Part shown: one piece after another, positions 22,351 to 22,841 of the stretch
Position numbering within the stretch: the stretch's first letter is position 1
Layout: every line of letters begins with the position of its first letter
NCBI GenBank assembly: GCA_964407285.1
Contig: CAYOVG010000067.1
Location: 1 to 22,841, forward strand
From: CAYOVG01 sp964407285
GTDB lineage: Bacteria > Desulfobacterota > Syntrophobacteria > Syntrophobacterales > Syntrophobacteraceae
Reading direction: 5' to 3'
DNA: 22,841 nucleotides
Translations under genes and position numbers: made by a program
The notes under the pieces: generated by a model
The model's database searches: none
What the model was told of the DNA's origin: nothing
What the model saw: the letters and a program-made list of their open reading frames with translations, nothing else

Positions 22351-22841
22351 ATGTTCCTGATTAACACCGTTGCAAGGGACCGCGCTCAAGGCAAGATCAA
22401 GGAAGCATACGATATGTTCCCCGGCCCGCCGCCGGCGCCGCTGCTTCTGCTCAGTGCGAGCCCGGATATTTTCGATATGACGATGGCGTACTTCAAGTAC
22501 TACATGGGGCATAAAACGTTGAGCTTTCCCCTGCTGACGGCCATCCGCTTCATAAGCTCCGACGACTGCGGCCACGAGTTCTGCCTGGACTTCAACCGGC
22601 GGATGCTCATGAGCGCGGGCATGAGCGCCGAAGAGATCGACGCCATGAAGGCGGACCCGTCCACGGCGCCGCTGGAAGAGAATGAACAGGCGATGCTCAA
22701 ATTCGTGGCAGGGGCGCTACGCGATCCCAAATCCGTCACGCAGGCGGACATTGACGGACTCCGCGCGCAAGGCTGGACGGATTCCGACATCTACGACGCC
22801 CTCGCGCACGGGGCGAACCTGCGGGCCAACGCCGCCGTCTT
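22351..22841 (+). CDS. Carboxymuconolactone decarboxylase / AhpD-like protein, 3' end cut off
   Basis: An ATG at 22351 with AAGGAG 8 bases upstream opens a frame of 163 codons that leaves the window still open. The protein (starting MFLINTVARD) has an AhpD-like helical pattern: YFKYYMGHKTLSFPLLTAIR, then DDCGHEFCLDFNRRML, and a second half with LEENEQAMLKFVAGALRDP and the repeat helix DSDIYDALAHGANLRANAAV. AhpD proteins use a C-x2-C pair to reduce peroxiredoxins. Here the position of the first Cys seems to be His75 (H-E-F-C78), with Cys73 two residues earlier, so the usual redox pair is altered. It follows the TetR gene on the same strand, and the two likely form a stress-response unit (inference). 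Confidence 0.8.
   Translation, partial: MFLINTVARDRAQGKIKEAYDMFPGPPPAPLLLLSASPDIFDMTMAYFKYYMGHKTLSFPLLTAIRFISSDDCGHEFCLDFNRRMLMSAGMSAEEIDAMKADPSTAPLEENEQAMLKFVAGALRDPKSVTQADIDGLRAQGWTDSDIYDALAHGANLRANAAV

Noticed and set aside
1..22841. Insertion sequences, integrase, attachment sites or phage genes
   Set aside because: I found no transposase or integrase motifs and no paired terminal repeats. The region looks chromosomal.

Overview
GC-rich DNA (roughly 60 % by eye) with Gram-negative envelope genes (a LolA-like carrier, an outer-membrane barrel, signal peptides) beside a tungsten/molybdenum aldehyde:ferredoxin oxidoreductase and 2-hydroxyacyl-CoA dehydratase-type activase proteins. This combination suggests an anaerobic, probably syntrophic or sulfate-reducing Desulfobacterota bacterium of Syntrophobacter type. 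That assignment is inference from gene content; no rRNA or tRNA gene is visible.

Region 1 (1-5774, minus strand) is a central-metabolism cluster read right to left: NAD(P)+ aldehyde dehydrogenase (succinate-semialdehyde type), class II fumarase, a macro-domain ADP-ribose protein, a GC-rich hairpin, aldehyde:ferredoxin oxidoreductase, and the start of a small protein cut by the window edge. A promoter (5746-5774) precedes the dehydrogenase. Region 2 (5656-6321) is a gap with no convincing gene. Region 3 (6322-9105, plus) holds a D-component-like activase partner and an ATP-dependent acyl-CoA dehydratase activase that overlap by 4 bases, then a SAM methyltransferase and a strong terminator. No dehydratase subunits lie nearby.

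Region 4 (9287-18085) is an envelope module. It contains a PadR regulator, a LolD/MacB-type ATPase, an 873-residue FtsX-type permease and a LolA-like periplasmic protein. After a convergent M28 peptidase come a secreted metallo-beta-lactamase-fold hydrolase and an outer-membrane barrel. Region 5 (18209-21367) has a DUF2975 membrane protein with a YozG-like HTH partner, a putative lipoprotein, and an SRPBCC-like protein with a methyltransferase. Region 6 (21585-end) is a NemR/AcuR-type TetR regulator with a self-operator and an AhpD-like protein cut by the right edge.

The most interesting signal is a shared promoter/operator. The promoters of padR, the beta-lactamase-fold/barrel pair, and the SRPBCC/methyltransferase pair all carry CCTTGAC followed about 31 bases later by a near-identical AT-rich inverted repeat, in otherwise GC-rich DNA. 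This suggests one PadR-controlled regulon that joins the inner-membrane transporter, periplasmic carrier, periplasmic hydrolase and outer-membrane barrel into a candidate trans-envelope export system. The substrate is unknown.
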